From Sipunculus nudus (lineage: Eukaryota; Annelida; Sipuncula; Golfingiida; Sipunculidae): DNA of 64,000 nt. The stretch's first letter is position 1. The number at the start of each line of letters is the position of its first letter. Where the stretch lies: NCBI GenBank assembly GCA_026874595.1, contig CM049318.1, positions 49,878,750 through 49,942,749 on the forward strand, in the 5' to 3' direction. Both the position numbers and the translations under genes were made by a program. The notes under the pieces were generated by a model. That model had not been told where the DNA came from. It did no database searches and saw nothing but the letters and a program-made list of their open reading frames with translations. This document shows, piece by piece, positions 1 through 11,910 of this stretch.

Positions 1-156
1 TTAATATACGAGGCATCATTTGTATGTCAATGATAACATTGACGCTTATTTATACAATATCTACAGTGGCGTTATGATCCTTCTCAGTCATAAATCATAT
101 ACAGCTCATGGCAGTTATAAAGGAAAAAGATCCCATAAAATACTGGCGAGTTACCA

Positions 157-159
<3 letters not shown>

Positions 160-205
<46 letters not shown>

Positions 206-222
206 TATATATATATATATAT
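160..222. repeat. (TA)n microsatellite
   Basis: About 63 bases of alternating TA with one G interruption. Frames across it read as Tyr-Ile repeats, which are not coding. Confidence 0.95.
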
Positions 223-339
223 AGTATTGATATAGCGCCAATTCTCCGATGGTCGGACTCACAGGGCAATTCACACACACACACATACAATTTCATGGAA
301 ATCTACTCCCTGTGCCTGACCCAGAAAAAAATATTTCTG

Positions 340-353
340 ATATATATATATAT

Positions 354-408
<55 letters not shown>

Positions 409-410
409 AA
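340..410. repeat. (TA)n microsatellite
   Basis: Alternating TA with isolated interruptions. Confidence 0.95.
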
Positions 411-1274
411 TTAACGTTATCATGACCCTTCTGATCGATTCACACAGAGCCTGCAGCCTTCATTTTTGCTTTAAACCATTTTCTTTTTACATTTGCCTTT
501 GTGAAAATATAAAATACTTTTTTTAATTAACAAGAAGTCACCTCCTGTGCTCCAGGCACTGTTTTCTTAATATTTTCTTGTTTTCATTTTAATCTGGCTT
601 AAATTACCACTAACAATGGATTATAGGAACACATTCGCTTCAAATAGATGAATGGAGTCATTATTCCAAGTGCTTGTGGCCCCTTACAGGAAATTGGCAA
701 AAACTGACATAGAATAATTAATTATATAGTTCGTACGATTAAACTTATTCTTCTCCAAGTTTATCAAAATCGTTTATAGTTACTCCGATCAAACTTCTCA
801 TAAATTACGTTATTTTTCTCGATTTCAATTATTTCCATCGATATCATGATATCCGGAAGGGACCGGGGGCGTATCAAGGTCAAGACATTAATTTTACTGG
901 ACTAAGGCTTTGACATCAGAGATAGTTTTTTCTACAGTGTGTGACGTTACAAGGATTTGTAAATCTGTAAATAATTTACAGATTAAAGGAACGCGTGCTC
1001 CTTAATACCCAGGCAGACTACTATAGTTTCCGGTAAGTCTGTAAAACGCATGCGCTCTTGTACATATCGTTTGGCTTATTTTTCCAAGCTATTTAAGCTT
1101 GCCCTTCCGTGTACCCTCTGAAAATTCATCTTTAAAAGAGAACAAAATGTATTATTAGAATAATTTGATAAAGAGTTAACATATCTTTGTTAAAGTTTAT
1201 TTTCCAATCTGACGTCTTTAAACTAAAAATCATCTCTTGAACTTTTAATAAAAGTGAGGCCAGAAAACGCCGAT

Positions 1275-1460
1275 TCCACCATACACAGACTGCTTATTTT
1301 GTGTATATCAATGCGTATAACATGTGGGGCCCGCCAAAAAATTATAAACAGATTCAATAAGGAATTCTGGCGGTATATATATGCAACCAACCACCATTCG
1401 TTACATGGTTTTTCCCGTTTTCCAACATTGCTGTTTATATTACCGCCTGTTGTACATGGT
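1275..1460 (+). repeat. Dispersed repeat family R1, copy 1
   Basis: Shares ACAGACTGCTTATTTTGT, an ATGTGGGG-CCCGC block, GCAACCAACC and CCAACATTGCTGT, in the same order, with 5690-5900 (+) and with the reverse complements of about 11020-11225 and 15140-15370. Four copies in one window indicate a mobile repeat. I cannot assign a class, because no clear terminal repeats or tail are visible. Confidence 0.6.
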
Positions 1461-1834
1461 ACTAGTATTCCATACGTAGTAACAAATTAAAATATTGTTG
1501 TGACATTTCTTAATGTAACGCATACAGACTGTGTATGGCCCAATGATATACAACCAATGATGGTATAATTCGCCAGGAATCCACCGGGTTGCCAACTCCA
1601 CTGATTCGTCAAAGAAAGGATCACAGAATCAAAATGAAACTAATAGACCCCCGGAAGCAACGGTGAGTTGTGGGTGGCAGATTTTGGCGCCCACGAACCC
1701 TATACAGCAGAGTCGTACCTTTATGAGGTGTGCAGTGTGCACCCGGCTTTATGCGCGAAATTACAAAACAACGGAGCTGGGCGCGTATATGAACAGAATA
1801 CTACTGTTCTTCAGCTTCTCATTTTGACTGCAAA

Positions 1835-1864
1835 ATGGAACTAACGTTCACTTACCTAGTAGTT
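1835..1864 (+). CDS. Candidate first coding exon of PTH-receptor-like class B GPCR (MELTFTYLVV)
   Basis: An ATG opens ten codons, MELTFTYLVV, and is followed directly by a strong 5' splice site, GTGAGTAAA. The phase is 0, which matches the phase-0 acceptor of the next supported exon at 6438. In vertebrate PTH receptors a short signal-peptide exon precedes the exon carrying the EEQ...C segment, so the position fits. The doubt is that ten residues with a short hydrophobic core make a weak signal peptide. Another exon could lie between, or the start could be elsewhere. A 12-codon upstream ORF (ATG at 1789, MNRILLFFSFSF then TGA) sits in a different frame just before it and looks more signal-like. 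Confidence 0.4.
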
Positions 1865-2817
1865 GTGAGTAAAGTTACTAGATAAATGACAAATTCGTGA
1901 CAATCGAAAACATGAGATGCCATTCAAATACGCGCCCTCGTCTGACAATATTCTTTTACCTTTTAGAGAAGAGGATTATTTTCGATTCTTTCAACCTTAT
2001 GTTCGACAATATTGAGTTTAAGAAGTAGCCCTGTTGCCATGGAATGTCCGGGCCCCAATACATGCAAGCCAAGCTGTAAAAAGAAATTAATCCTGGACCC
2101 TAATATGCTTTTATGTAATGACTTTTGAGTATTTTCTTCCGATTCATAGAAATTCTGCACTGTATGAAACAATATAAATTTGATTAACAATATATTAACA
2201 ATATATGACAATTGATTTTTATAGATTGATTTCCGCCATTCCTTGGGTTTAACCTAAAATTACGTCCAGACTCTCCCGGGGGGGGGGACGTTAAATCGAG
2301 TTCAGATTAAAGGGGGGGGGGTAATCTGAAGAGGGGACAGTCTGAAACCGCTACACAGCGACTGGTGTCATAAAAATCGTTTAACTTGGGAGTGAACATA
2401 ATAGGATCCTGCATCTTGTTAAATACTACGGAAGGAACACAATCAGTGACTGATTAAACCGATCACCACAAACATATTTTACTAAAATTCACAATCAAAA
2501 TGACGGGATTGCAGCCACGGCACTGACGATGACTTTTAAATTGCTCCGTGCAGCCCCCAGTGGCGTCCTGTTTTTACTATGTCAGTTAACCTAAATGATC
2601 CACATTTCACTAGCTTGGAATTAAAAGTAAAAGTTTCGTCATTTGGGATTTAAGCCTACTCATTAAGTCGGCAAGCTCAATTCCCTGGTCCTTGTTTACG
2701 ATATAAAAAAGAGGCTCTGAAAAAATGGCGCGTGTCAGAGTTGATGCATGACCCCCATTAGGCCGAGAATCCAAAAGAAAACACCCAAAATCTAGAATCT
2801 TGTATCTTGATATGCAG

Positions 2818-3560
2818 GGTGGCCCATGAAATGTCTCCTAGGAAACCTAAAAATAAGTCTCTGTTACCCAAATTCTCTGAGCTATGGGGCTTCTAATTAC
2901 CCCCCCCCCCCCCCTGAATAAAGGAACATTTGAAACAAAAGCTCATGTATCTGAACAACTAATGCATTGATCACCATAATTCTTTACATAGATACTGGTC
3001 ATAGAATGTTTCATTAGTTTCTGCAGACTGGTGGCACCACCTGTATTTTTTCAAATTTTTACGACTTTTTCCCCTGTTTTTGAGACCTTTAAAGATGTGG
3101 TCATCTATTAACAGGGCATAAATCATAACTGTTGGTCCTAGAATCTTCTCACTTCACATCCACGGAGGTTCGTGAAAAATACCCTTGGAAACCTGAAATT
3201 AGGTCTCTGTTACCCATATTCTCTGAGCTATGTGGCTTATAAACAACACCCCCCCCCCCCCCCATCTTAATTGAAAGTTTGATACCATAGCAGGGCACGA
3301 ATCATCACCATTGGTCCTAGAATCTTCTCACTTCACATCCACGGAGGTTCGTGAAAAATACCCTTGGAAACCTGAAATTAGGTCTCTGTTACCCATATTC
3401 TCCGAGCTATTGGGCTTATAACAACCCCAGAATAATTGAAAATTTGATACCAAAATAGGGAACAAATCATAACCATCGGACCCAGAATCTTCTAACTTAA
3501 CATCCTGAGAGTTCCTCAAAAGTTCTCCCCCAGAAAGCTGAAATTGGGTCACTGAGACTT
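2818..3560 (+). repeat. Imperfect tandem repeat, about 165-bp period, with poly-C tracts
   Basis: A block containing GAAACCTGAAATTAGGTCTC, then GTTACCCATATTCTCTGAGC and GGCTTATAA, recurs near 2850, 3190, 3370 and, more degraded, 3530. Two of the copies end in pure C runs of 14-18 bases. The 3161-3410 part is almost exactly duplicated, CTTCACATCCACGGAGGTTC being shared word for word. Confidence 0.75.
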
Positions 3561-5689
3561 ACATTCTCAGAGTTTCGGGGTATGTGTGAGCACCCAAGAA
3601 GTAATGCAAAATACACACAAAATCCCCGATTCCTCAGGAAAGGCTTGTTGGGTTGTCATCAAGTATCGTGTGCTTTATGGGTTTGATGAACTAAAGCTAA
3701 AATGCATGAACGATGATGCCATTTACATTATTTTAATTATTTGCATGTGCAAGGATATATTGTCAACATGTCAGTTCGCTGAGCGTCATGACCAATGAGT
3801 CACTTGTTATTCATGTCTTGTGCCATGACTCGGTCGTGTACGTTACATATGGAAAATCATATGCAGCACGACCCTCAACCAGGGCCGCACATGATAATTG
3901 ATAAACACGCCAAATCTAAACTGTTTAGACCGAACAAATTTCTCCGATGTAGACTTCAAATGTTACATGAGAGTTTGGATGTTAATAATATCTTCATAGG
4001 ATTTATGATTTCCGGGTGCAGTATCAGACATGTAAAGCGTTTTATCTTATCACTTCACGCTAAAACACAGGCAGCTTCTGATTGGCTAAGCGCAGTAACC
4101 ATTACATCGAGACGTCCCTGTATCAATTAGTATCAATAAATAGGTTTAACACGATTACGGTGAATCGCATATTGCTTCTGGCGATGTGGTATTCATACAT
4201 CATTTTTTTTTTTATTTTGTCAAACATGGCTGAAACATGATCTACTGGAGCAAAAAATAAGGTTTCTGTTACATTTTTTTAACAAATCTAAATGCTCTTA
4301 GTTTAGAGAAAGGCTCCATCGTTTCTATAGACGGTCTTCTGGTCGATAAAGGCCTATCTTATAGGCTTAATTGATTATATCAAAGGTTTGTTCTAGGATA
4401 TTTGAATTTCTCTTCGATAATTTATTGGTACCAAGAAATAAAGAAGTTCAACAGAAAAAGAAAAAAAGTGCTGAACACTGTCAAATCACTATAAATTATT
4501 TGTTAGGTAAAAAAAAATAAAAGGTTTGGTTCTCAGGCACTGTGTTCTGTTGACGTGTAAAATGTGAGAGGATTCGTGAAAGTCTGAAGTATAAAGATAA
4601 GTCACAGGTTTCATGATATTAAACAAGGGACCTGTGGGTCACGGCGCTCAGCTGAAATTAAATCTGAAATTCTTGTATATTATCCTATTTTTATCAAATG
4701 CTTTCAAATTTAAGACCTTAAACAATTAAAATCCATATATGTGCATCCTAGGAAATTAAATCAACAGTGCTTACAGGCAAACATTGCATCTGTTCAACGG
4801 GGCAAAATTTACGGCCGAGATTTTAAGCTAATAACTTTGAAAAAAAAATATCCTAGTGTACACTTAAACATACACCGAATTAAATATGTACTTCAACCAA
4901 TCTTGTAACCACTTATAATGCAAACCAAATCCAAAATGTAGCAAAGTCTAGCAAAACATAGATAATAAAACGATCATCTTGTTTATGTATTCTGTTCATG
5001 GAGGTGGACTGGGGAGCAGAGTGGAAAGCTGGCTCAGCTGGGCCTGCTGTCCAGGCGTGAGGTGAGTAATATAACAGCTTGGGTAAGGCTGTAGCGCTCA
5101 ATGTGCATACCAATGTGGGCCGGCCTGATTCAAACAAAACTTGACTGGTGGAAGAAAATTTGAAAAAAAATCTACAGCTTTGACCAATTGCTTTCCAATT
5201 TCAGATTATAAAAGATTTGATCCTTAAATTAACAAGCTGTGAAAGTACTAATAAAAAAATTGACCATAGTCAAAGATGGGCAAAATTTAAGGTACTGATT
5301 TAACATTTATGCTAATAACAATTTTTATTTTACAAATTTCGGCTCTAATATCTGGTATTTAGCTCAGATGACTTATATAGTCAGCTTATTTTCAGCTTTA
5401 AGTTTGTTTTTTTTTCGATTAACTGTGTGCTAGTGTCAGCAGTTAAACTTTGGTCCCCCAAGACGCTGCAATACTGTAACTTGTATAGGGAATGTCAACT
5501 CGTGACCTGACAATTTCACTCGTATTCTTAAGGATAACATTTTACATTCACCGGGCTAAACCACAGCAGGGCACAACACTAAACAGTAAGGCCAAAGAAT
5601 ATCGCACTTAAAGTTGCCCAATCACCTATCTGACCTTCAGGTAATCCCTTGGAGCTTTCATAAAAATAGGCAGAAAACTATGGATATCA

Positions 5690-5900
5690 CCGCACGCAGA
5701 CTGCTTATTTTGTTTATTTCAGCGTGCTCATAATATGTGGGGACCCGCAAAATAATCAAAACAAATTCAACAAGGGCATCTGACAGCAAGTCTATACGCC
5801 AGAGCTTTGCAAATGGCGTTCTGCAACAAGTTTCTACCCCCGCATAGCTGGGTTTACATGTTTTTTTTTTTTGTCATCAACATTGCTGTGTTTACAAACA
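5690..5900 (+). repeat. Dispersed repeat family R1, copy 2
   Basis: Same block order as 1275-1460: CAGACTGCTTATTTTGT, ATATGTGGGGACCCGC, then ATCAACATTGCTGTGTTTAC. Confidence 0.6.
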
Positions 5901-6437
5901 TGTTGTTGATAAACAAGTTCATACATCCTTCATAAGGCCTTATAAGAACTTTTCATAAACAAAATTAACCTTAGCTCATAAATATATGAACTGACGAAGC
6001 AAGAAATGACATAAACTCTTTTTCTAAAGGTAGGTGAATGGGCACCTTTAACAGGTCCTAATATGTCCTTCTATTTTAGAACGCCATGAAGAAAACCCTT
6101 CCTGTTTGCTCTATCTTACCATCACAGTCACGTTCAGCTGAGCGTGTTGACCCGTAGGTTGTAGCTGGAGATCTTTCTACTATTTATGGTTTGTTTTTAC
6201 GTTATATCGAGACACCAACACCCCAATTTAGGGGAATTTGTATATGGTGCTATAGGAAATGTCAACATCCAGAAAGGGTATTCGCACCTCAGGCCATCCT
6301 TTCATATATCGGGTGCATTGACCCTTGAGCTACCAGATCTCAACAACCGTTATATTAGGTTACAAATTTTTACAGGCCACAGCGCCATTATATATAATAT
6401 CAGATTATCCATTCATTGATGTGTTGTTACTTTGCAG

Positions 6438-6540
6438 GAAAACGTGGTGATAGTCGGACCTGAGGAGCAAGCTTTCCGGATCGCAGAGGAACAGAGAAAA
6501 TGTGCACGTCTAATGGCCCAGAACAACTCGAACGTGACAG
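6438..6540 (+). CDS. Class B GPCR exon: N-terminal ectodomain with first conserved Cys
   Basis: Bounded by a TTTGCAG acceptor and a GTAGGC donor; enters in phase 0 and leaves in phase 1. It encodes 34 residues plus one base (about residues 11-44). The core PEEQAFRIAEEQRKC resembles the EEQ...C segment at the start of the mature PTH receptor ectodomain, with the first of the six conserved ectodomain cysteines at about residue 32. Two overlapping N-glycosylation sequons (NNS, NVT) lie near the end. In class B1 receptors this part is an alpha helix, disulfide-linked to the ectodomain core, that contacts the peptide hormone. The PTH-receptor assignment rests on this segment plus the TM1-TM2 sequence; a sister secretin-family type is the alternative. 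Confidence 0.85.
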
Positions 6541-6572
6541 GTAGGCAGTATTTATTCCTCAAGAGGAGTTAC

Positions 6573-6719
6573 TATAGAGTAAAATTTCGAAATTACCACC
6601 TCATCGTTTAATCGAGGTTTCATATAAAGAGCAAAAGAAATTGGGACCATGAACAAATGGACGTTATTTTGAGGTGGTCGCGAAACGAAGATGGTCGTTA
6701 GGTGAGGTTTTACTGTATA
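6573..6719. mobile_element. Short mariner-type MITE
   Basis: About 147 bp with imperfect inverted ends: TATAGAGTAAAATTTC on the left, GAGGTTTTACTGTATA on the right. The TA-C-A-G-T-(G/A)AAAC ends recur in other elements here (12561-13280, 56041-56125, the right end near 41225), which suggests a nonautonomous Tc1/mariner-type family. Confidence 0.5.
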
Positions 6720-7470
6720 TGTGTAGTATTTTTGTTGTCATCATATAAATTTAAATAACCTGTAGTATGATCTGATCACAAGTCATTCATTTTAAAAACT
6801 TCAGAGAACAATACTATCATAACCTAAACAAGAAAGGCTCGCCTCGTAGGGGGGGGGGGGCTTACTGGAGTTGACGAGTTAATTTCTTTACTAATATCTA
6901 AGTCACAATTTTTTAAGGTGGAGTTTCTTTAATCCCCCGATTGCAAACCATCAGTTGCAATTTTTTTCTCTTTTTTTCCTTCTGCCCAACCTGGCGCAAT
7001 ATCTCCAATATCGCTTACTTTACAAACCTGATTTTTGGTAAGAGTAATGATGACAGGTGAAAAAAAATTTGCCTCCGATAGTTCGTACAATCCATTCCCT
7101 ATTATCGCCCGGTTCTGTCAATGTTTTCGCAGCACCAAAAATAGGGATAATTGTCCAGAATTAACCGTCAGTCGGTTTAATAATTCCAGGTGATTGTTTT
7201 GCCCTCAGATTCATATCTGACCTTGAGATAATTTTCAAACAACATAGCCTATTTTTTCTACTGCTCTATCGCGGATAACCGTAGGGAGGCTTCCATTGTG
7301 ATCGCTCGGCGTTTGTTGTCATATAGTTCTATTTGTTTTGGGAAAAATATTTGGTGTTGTACTATAGGTAACCCGTACCCGCCTGCTGACCACCAACATG
7401 TTATATAACTGAAACTTCATGATACACCGCGGGTTATACAAGTGCAGTTGTTTCAACCATTTCTGTTTTA

Positions 7471-9490
7471 AAGGGGTGAACCCACCAAAGCCGACACGCG
7501 TCCCGACACGTCTCACGACACGCTTTACGACACAGATGACGTCCAGTGTGTCGCGACGTCCGCCTGTGTCGTGGCAGTGGACCAGCTCACACGACACATC
7601 GTGGAGAAGCACACGACACAAGAAGCGTGTCGGCTTTGCATCGCGGGCCTTGCGACACGATCAAACATGTTCGATTTGTCGTGCGATGAAAACGCGTGTC
7701 GGGTTGCGTCGATTTCTTCTCGACACAACTCGACACGGATCGTGCAGTGGAACTGAACGTGCGACGCACTTTTCACGGCACTTACCGACACGCAGCACTA
7801 CGTGGAGTGAGTGGGTCAATGTCAAGGTCACTTCCAGCCAATCAGGAGACAATTTGCTGTTGTCTTGCATCGGTCCTGCCTAGGACTGGGTATCGGTCTG
7901 CCTATTTGGGTACAATACGTATTGGGATACACTCAATTCGATATCCGATATGTATTGACGATACGCTCCATTTTTCTTTGTATATCATTTCTGCATAAAA
8001 GTTCTGAATATATAATGTTTCTTATTTTTTTTAAATTAACAGCATATTCACCATATTCTGCATTTATACTTGATATTGAATTAATAAAAAACACCAAATC
8101 AGTTGATAAAAAAAATTGATAAAAAAGCTTAATTTTATGTATCAGGTCCTTTAAAGCAGGTCCTTTAAAACAAAACACAAACCTGAGCAAAACCACAGGG
8201 GCTGCTCTTCCTCTTTAGGGTGGATATAATCTTATACCACGGGATGAGCCAAGTTTGTCGTTTGACAGAAGGCTTGAAATACGTAATATGTGGAGTACAA
8301 ACTTTTCCAGACCCCGTTGCCTTAACCTCATTTACTAAAAATTAAAACAACGATCTTGTTTAAGCCCTTTGCACTCCCCCTTTCCCACGATTAATTTATA
8401 TTCGGTCTGGAAAATCATACGCTTTTTCCATGTCATGATAGTATACAGTTGTTGAACATTTACCCCTCCCTCAAGGCATTGATCATTCAAAGAATATTAG
8501 TCAAACGGAGCTTTGGCCAGTATATAAGCACCTGGGGAAATTGTTGCGCTAACACTTGATTCAAGTAAAGGTAAAATGGTAAAATTATAAACCCATATAC
8601 ATGCCCTACTGTGATCACAAAATTAAAAAATAAATAAATATTTAATTGAATGGTAGCAACATTTAATATAAAGTATCGATGTTATCGCCGTCAGTAATCA
8701 TGGGCCTCGTGGGGGGGGGGGGGGGGCAGCAGCATGTCCCCCTCCCTTTTTTTTAGGGAAATGGACAAAGTATAACGGGGACAAAGTTTCATGTGTCCCC
8801 TTCTCTTTTTAAGGGAATAAAACACGTACTTTTGCACTTAACGATTATAACGAGCTCATATTTTCAGTTCCTTGTTTCTTAATATTTATATCAATTCTCT
8901 TTCAATTGCGCATCTCATTACAAGAAAGTTAAGATATCGTGAATGTTCAAACAAATAATGAAAAATAAGCAAAATAACTTTTATTCTCCACACATACCGT
9001 ATTATGTGTTGGAAAATGATATTGAGAAAGTTTTTATATTCTGGCCGGTGGCTATACTGTTCTCATTATCATGAACTGGGCTTTTGCCCGAACTCGGTGG
9101 ATTGCCCCCCTCATATTTCCTGAAAAACAGGGCTCATGTGAGTATCGCTCAAACGCGCCCGATTGTCATCGGAGCCTTTGTCTTGTTTAAGTATTAAAAT
9201 TCAAAATATAAAATATAAAGTGGCTATAGCTTTATGCTAAACACTTGCAACAGTTAATCTAAAAAGGTCAACTTCCGGCCAACACGCGATAATCTCCGTG
9301 TCATGAACCCCCATGTGTGTCGCGTGTGTGTCGGTCAATTGGTTTGTTATTTTTGCTGCACAACACACTTCACGACACGCTAGGCTACGCAAAACGACAC
9401 AATAAAGTGTCGGTGTGTGTCGCCTGATTTCTGTGTCGGCCTGCGTCGCGCTGTGTCGAGATGCGTGTCGGCCTTGGTGGGTTCACCCTT
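7471..9490. mobile_element. 2-kb nonautonomous TIR element with CGACAC-rich arms
   Basis: Left end AAGGGGTGAACCCACCAAAG continues into CCGACACGCG. The right end, reverse-complemented, reads AAGGGTGAACCCACCAAGGC then CGACACGC. The termini are therefore about 28-bp near-perfect inverted repeats. TTTA precedes the left end and TTA follows the right, compatible with a 3-bp TTA target duplication as in PIF/Harbinger elements (inference). The left arm (7491-7800) and right arm (9290-9475) hold dozens of CGACAC or GTGTCG words, often 11-13 bp apart. No transposase is visible in the interior, which has ordinary AT-rich sequence and a poly-G run at about 8711-8726. Confidence 0.7.
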
Positions 9491-10175
9491 TTACGATCTC
9501 TCCTTAATAAGAGATACGTATTGCTTTAATTAGGTGAGAATGATCCGAATAACAAGCAGTTATTATCAGAAGTAGAGAATCCACAGGACTTAATGCATCA
9601 AGAATGGTATAAACAATTGGTGTTGGCTTCAAATACGGGGATGAGCATTTCGCGATTTTTAATTTTTGGTGTTTCGCGATGGTTCTATTTTTGAGATATG
9701 GCCATAAAAAAGACATATGTTAAATGAAATAATTATATCAAATAATGTGTACGCGGAAACTTACCAATTTCATGCACGGAGACCCAAAGGAACAGCGACT
9801 GAGTGTAAATTTTATTCACCAAAGATAAATAAAGACAGTCTCTGGATATAGACCTAAACGCTGTCTTGATTATCTCATTATATCAGTCTTTTACATTTAA
9901 ACTTGGCTTCGGGGATGGGATCTCTTATTCTCGAAAGGTTAATTTTTTAAGATAATTCTTTGACGAATATTGGCAATTTGCTACCCTTGTGAACAAAGAG
10001 ACAGAGTAAATGGTGACTTACATTTATGTGTTATTAACTACTTTGATAAGTATTGACCTGGGACGGAAATATCGGCCCAAGCCCCTGAGGGCAATATGAA
10101 GACTGAACCAAAAATTCTAATTGTATTAACTATGTTTACACTTTTACTTGTAAAATATATTGTTATAATAATAAT

Positions 10176-10178
<3 letters not shown>

Positions 10179-10211
<33 letters not shown>
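10179..10211. repeat. (TA)n microsatellite
   Basis: Uninterrupted alternating AT, about 235 bases before the receptor exon at 10446. An (AC)n tract follows near 10267. Confidence 0.95.
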
Positions 10212-10216
<5 letters not shown>

Positions 10217-10445
10217 TGGTTAAACATCCACGTAGAATGTGGTTAAACATCGGCGCTACATACAAACACACACACACACACTTAGGGCAAATGAAGCATT
10301 GTATATGTGGAAGTGTAAGAGACCTGGTTACGGCCCAAGTTATTTTACTAGCGTACTGAAGAGATTTGCCGCTATACCCAGTGAATTCCTAATAATTTTT
10401 TACTTGCGCCAAGTTTATGCACACTAAAACTTTTTGTCTTTCCAG

Positions 10446-10556
10446 ACCCATACTGTTCACCTCTGTGGGACAACATCTCGTGCTGGCCAGCGACCCCGGC
10501 AGGAATAACCCATTCCATTCAGTGTCCTATGTACATCAACGGATTCAAAATCGATG
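10446..10556 (+). CDS. Class B GPCR exon: ectodomain core (YCSPLWDNISCWP...)
   Basis: Bounded by a pyrimidine-rich TTTCCAG acceptor and a GTAGGA donor; phase 1 in, phase 1 out. It encodes about residues 45-81. Three conserved ectodomain cysteines appear at about 48, 57 and 71. The family hallmark WD.I.CWP is present: the Asp and Trp stabilise the hormone-receptor fold and CWP is nearly invariant in class B1. NIS inside it is a potential N-glycosylation site. The end, CPMYINGFKID, matches the CP.Y...F strand of PTH-type receptors. Spacing, phase and motif together leave little doubt that this is a real secretin-family exon. Confidence 0.92.
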
Positions 10557-11019
10557 GTAGGAGTCGCCGCCTTCTAATCAAGACCCGGGAATTATTCCCC
10601 CGTCCCGCTGACATGTATAAGAGTCTTAGACCACGAGGGGTCTGGCTTCTGACGCCAGATTCCTTATTATGCCGTACGTTATTATAAAAGTCGCAGCTTT
10701 AGAAGCATAAGGCATGAACAAAAAGGTGACCTTTATATGTTTAAACCTCTTTACATTTTGACAAAGAAAAAATAAAATAAGGCTACTCTTTATTTCATTT
10801 TGGGTGACAAGTCACTGATTTTTTTAAATTTTGCCACCAGACCATGAATAAATATGCTAAACTAATTTTGAGTAACAAATGTTCTTGTAGATGTTAAAGT
10901 CAAATATTCACCTATCTTTTATATCGAACTTATTTGCTTACTTATAGGACATACTACTGAACCCTCGGTAATTCCTTTTCAGAAAAGAATTTCGATAACC
11001 CCTCTGTGACGGATAAATA

Positions 11020-11225
11020 AGCTTGCTTATCTACAAGCTGTTAGTGAACACAGCAATGTTTACAAAGAAAAAAAGTAACGTAAGGGCGGTTGGTTGCATA
11101 TGTGACAAAATTGAAAGGTCTCTTTGTTGCAAAAAGCCCTTAGCGAAATTCTGATTCGTCTGATTTGCTGCCAGATGTTCTTATTGATTGCGTTGGATTA
11201 TTTTGGCGGGTACCCCACATGTTAT
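11020..11225 (-). repeat. Dispersed repeat family R1, copy 3
   Basis: The reverse complement carries ACATGTGGGG, CCCGCCAAAATAAT, GCAACCAACC and AAACATTGCTGTGTT in the order seen in copies 1 and 2. Confidence 0.6.
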
Positions 11226-11476
11226 AAAAACGTAAATAAAAACAAAACGAACAAAATAGGTGCTATTATGCCTTTTCGTGTGTTGTGGTTGTTCACAACA
11301 TAACTCACATAATCATAACGGAATCTCATAAAATTTTCAGGATATTTCAGGAATGGCCGAAGAAAGAATCGATTTGTTAGGTTGATAGATAAGGGCGACA
11401 AGATTACAAAAAGTGGCTGTGTGGAAATGATGTTACCTTTACAATAAGAAAAAAGCCCTGTCAGAATATACCATAG

Positions 11477-11910
11477 GCCTCGGTCACAACCTGTTGTGGT
11501 CACCGCACACCGTAGATCACCGTTCGCTTTTTGAAATCGCAGGAATACTAATGCGGCCGACGTGCGGGAACGGCAAGGTGTCTTCCTCATTCTCACGGCC
11601 TTACGCTCTTTACACATCGCTTTAACTATAGGCCTATTTCCTATATGGTAAGCGCTGTTTGTTATGACCTCATATCCTGAATTGCTACACCAGAGGGGAG
11701 CACTGTATTTTTGTCCAATCAGATGAGACCTTGTGCTGGAAGACACGGGCAAGCGAGGAATACACGGAGCCAATCATGTTCATTTAGTTTTGAGTGACAG
11801 CTCATCGCCCCGGTAACCGTATGAACAGGCCACGGTCGCCGTGCGTCTACCGCACGGAATAGCCTAAATCACTCGCCGTATAGCGACCGTAACCCGGTTG
11901 TGACCGAGGC
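11477..11910. mobile_element. Nonautonomous TIR element, about 434 bp
   Basis: Left end GCCTCGGTCACAACC and right end GGTTGTGACCGAGGC are perfect 15-bp inverted repeats. The arms contain further imperfect inverted pieces built on CCGTGCG and CACCG. No clear target duplication is visible (CCATAG on the left, GTACAG on the right). No transposase is encoded. The superfamily is not assignable by eye. Confidence 0.6.

Larger units (their letters stand above)
1..1834. other. Upstream flank of the receptor gene, no coding sequence recognised
   Basis: AT-rich noncoding DNA. It holds two long (TA)n tracts (about 160-222 and 340-410), a short CA tract near 273, and one copy of a dispersed repeat near 1275-1460. 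No exon, RNA gene or convincing core promoter could be identified. If the exon at 1835 is the first coding exon, the promoter and 5' UTR should lie here or further upstream. Confidence 0.6.
1865..6437 (+). other. Presumed intron 1
   Basis: Runs between the GTGAGT donor after 1864 and the polypyrimidine/GCAG acceptor before 6438. It contains poly-G/C runs (about 2278, 2900, 3248), an imperfect tandem repeat at 2818-3560 and a second R1 copy at 5690-5900. Several 70-110 codon open frames occur (for example 3795-4130), but none has recognisable domains or splice context. Confidence 0.45.
6541..10445 (+). other. Intron 2
   Basis: Runs from the GTAGGC donor to the TTTCCAG acceptor at 10445. Most of it is a 2-kb TIR element (7471-9490), preceded by a small MITE (6573-6719). 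Poly-G runs occur near 6850 and 8711, and a (TA)n tract at 10179-10211. The open frames of 60-154 codons between 7319 and 8196 all lie in or beside the TIR element's CGACAC-rich arm and show no protein signature. Confidence 0.8.

Noticed and set aside
20-296. Small frames encoding Tyr-Ile repeats (also at 10038-10359, 31445-31654, 50052-50258, 52246-53313)
   Set aside because: Translations of (TA)n microsatellites on either strand.
7319-8196. Cluster of overlapping 60-154 codon frames on both strands
   Set aside because: They overlap each other in several frames within and beside the CGACAC-rich arm of a transposable element; high CpG and few stops explain the open frames.
11222-11773. 183-codon minus-strand frame
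   Set aside because: Part of it is the TIR element at 11477-11910 and the rest overlaps the R1 repeat; no protein family recognised.
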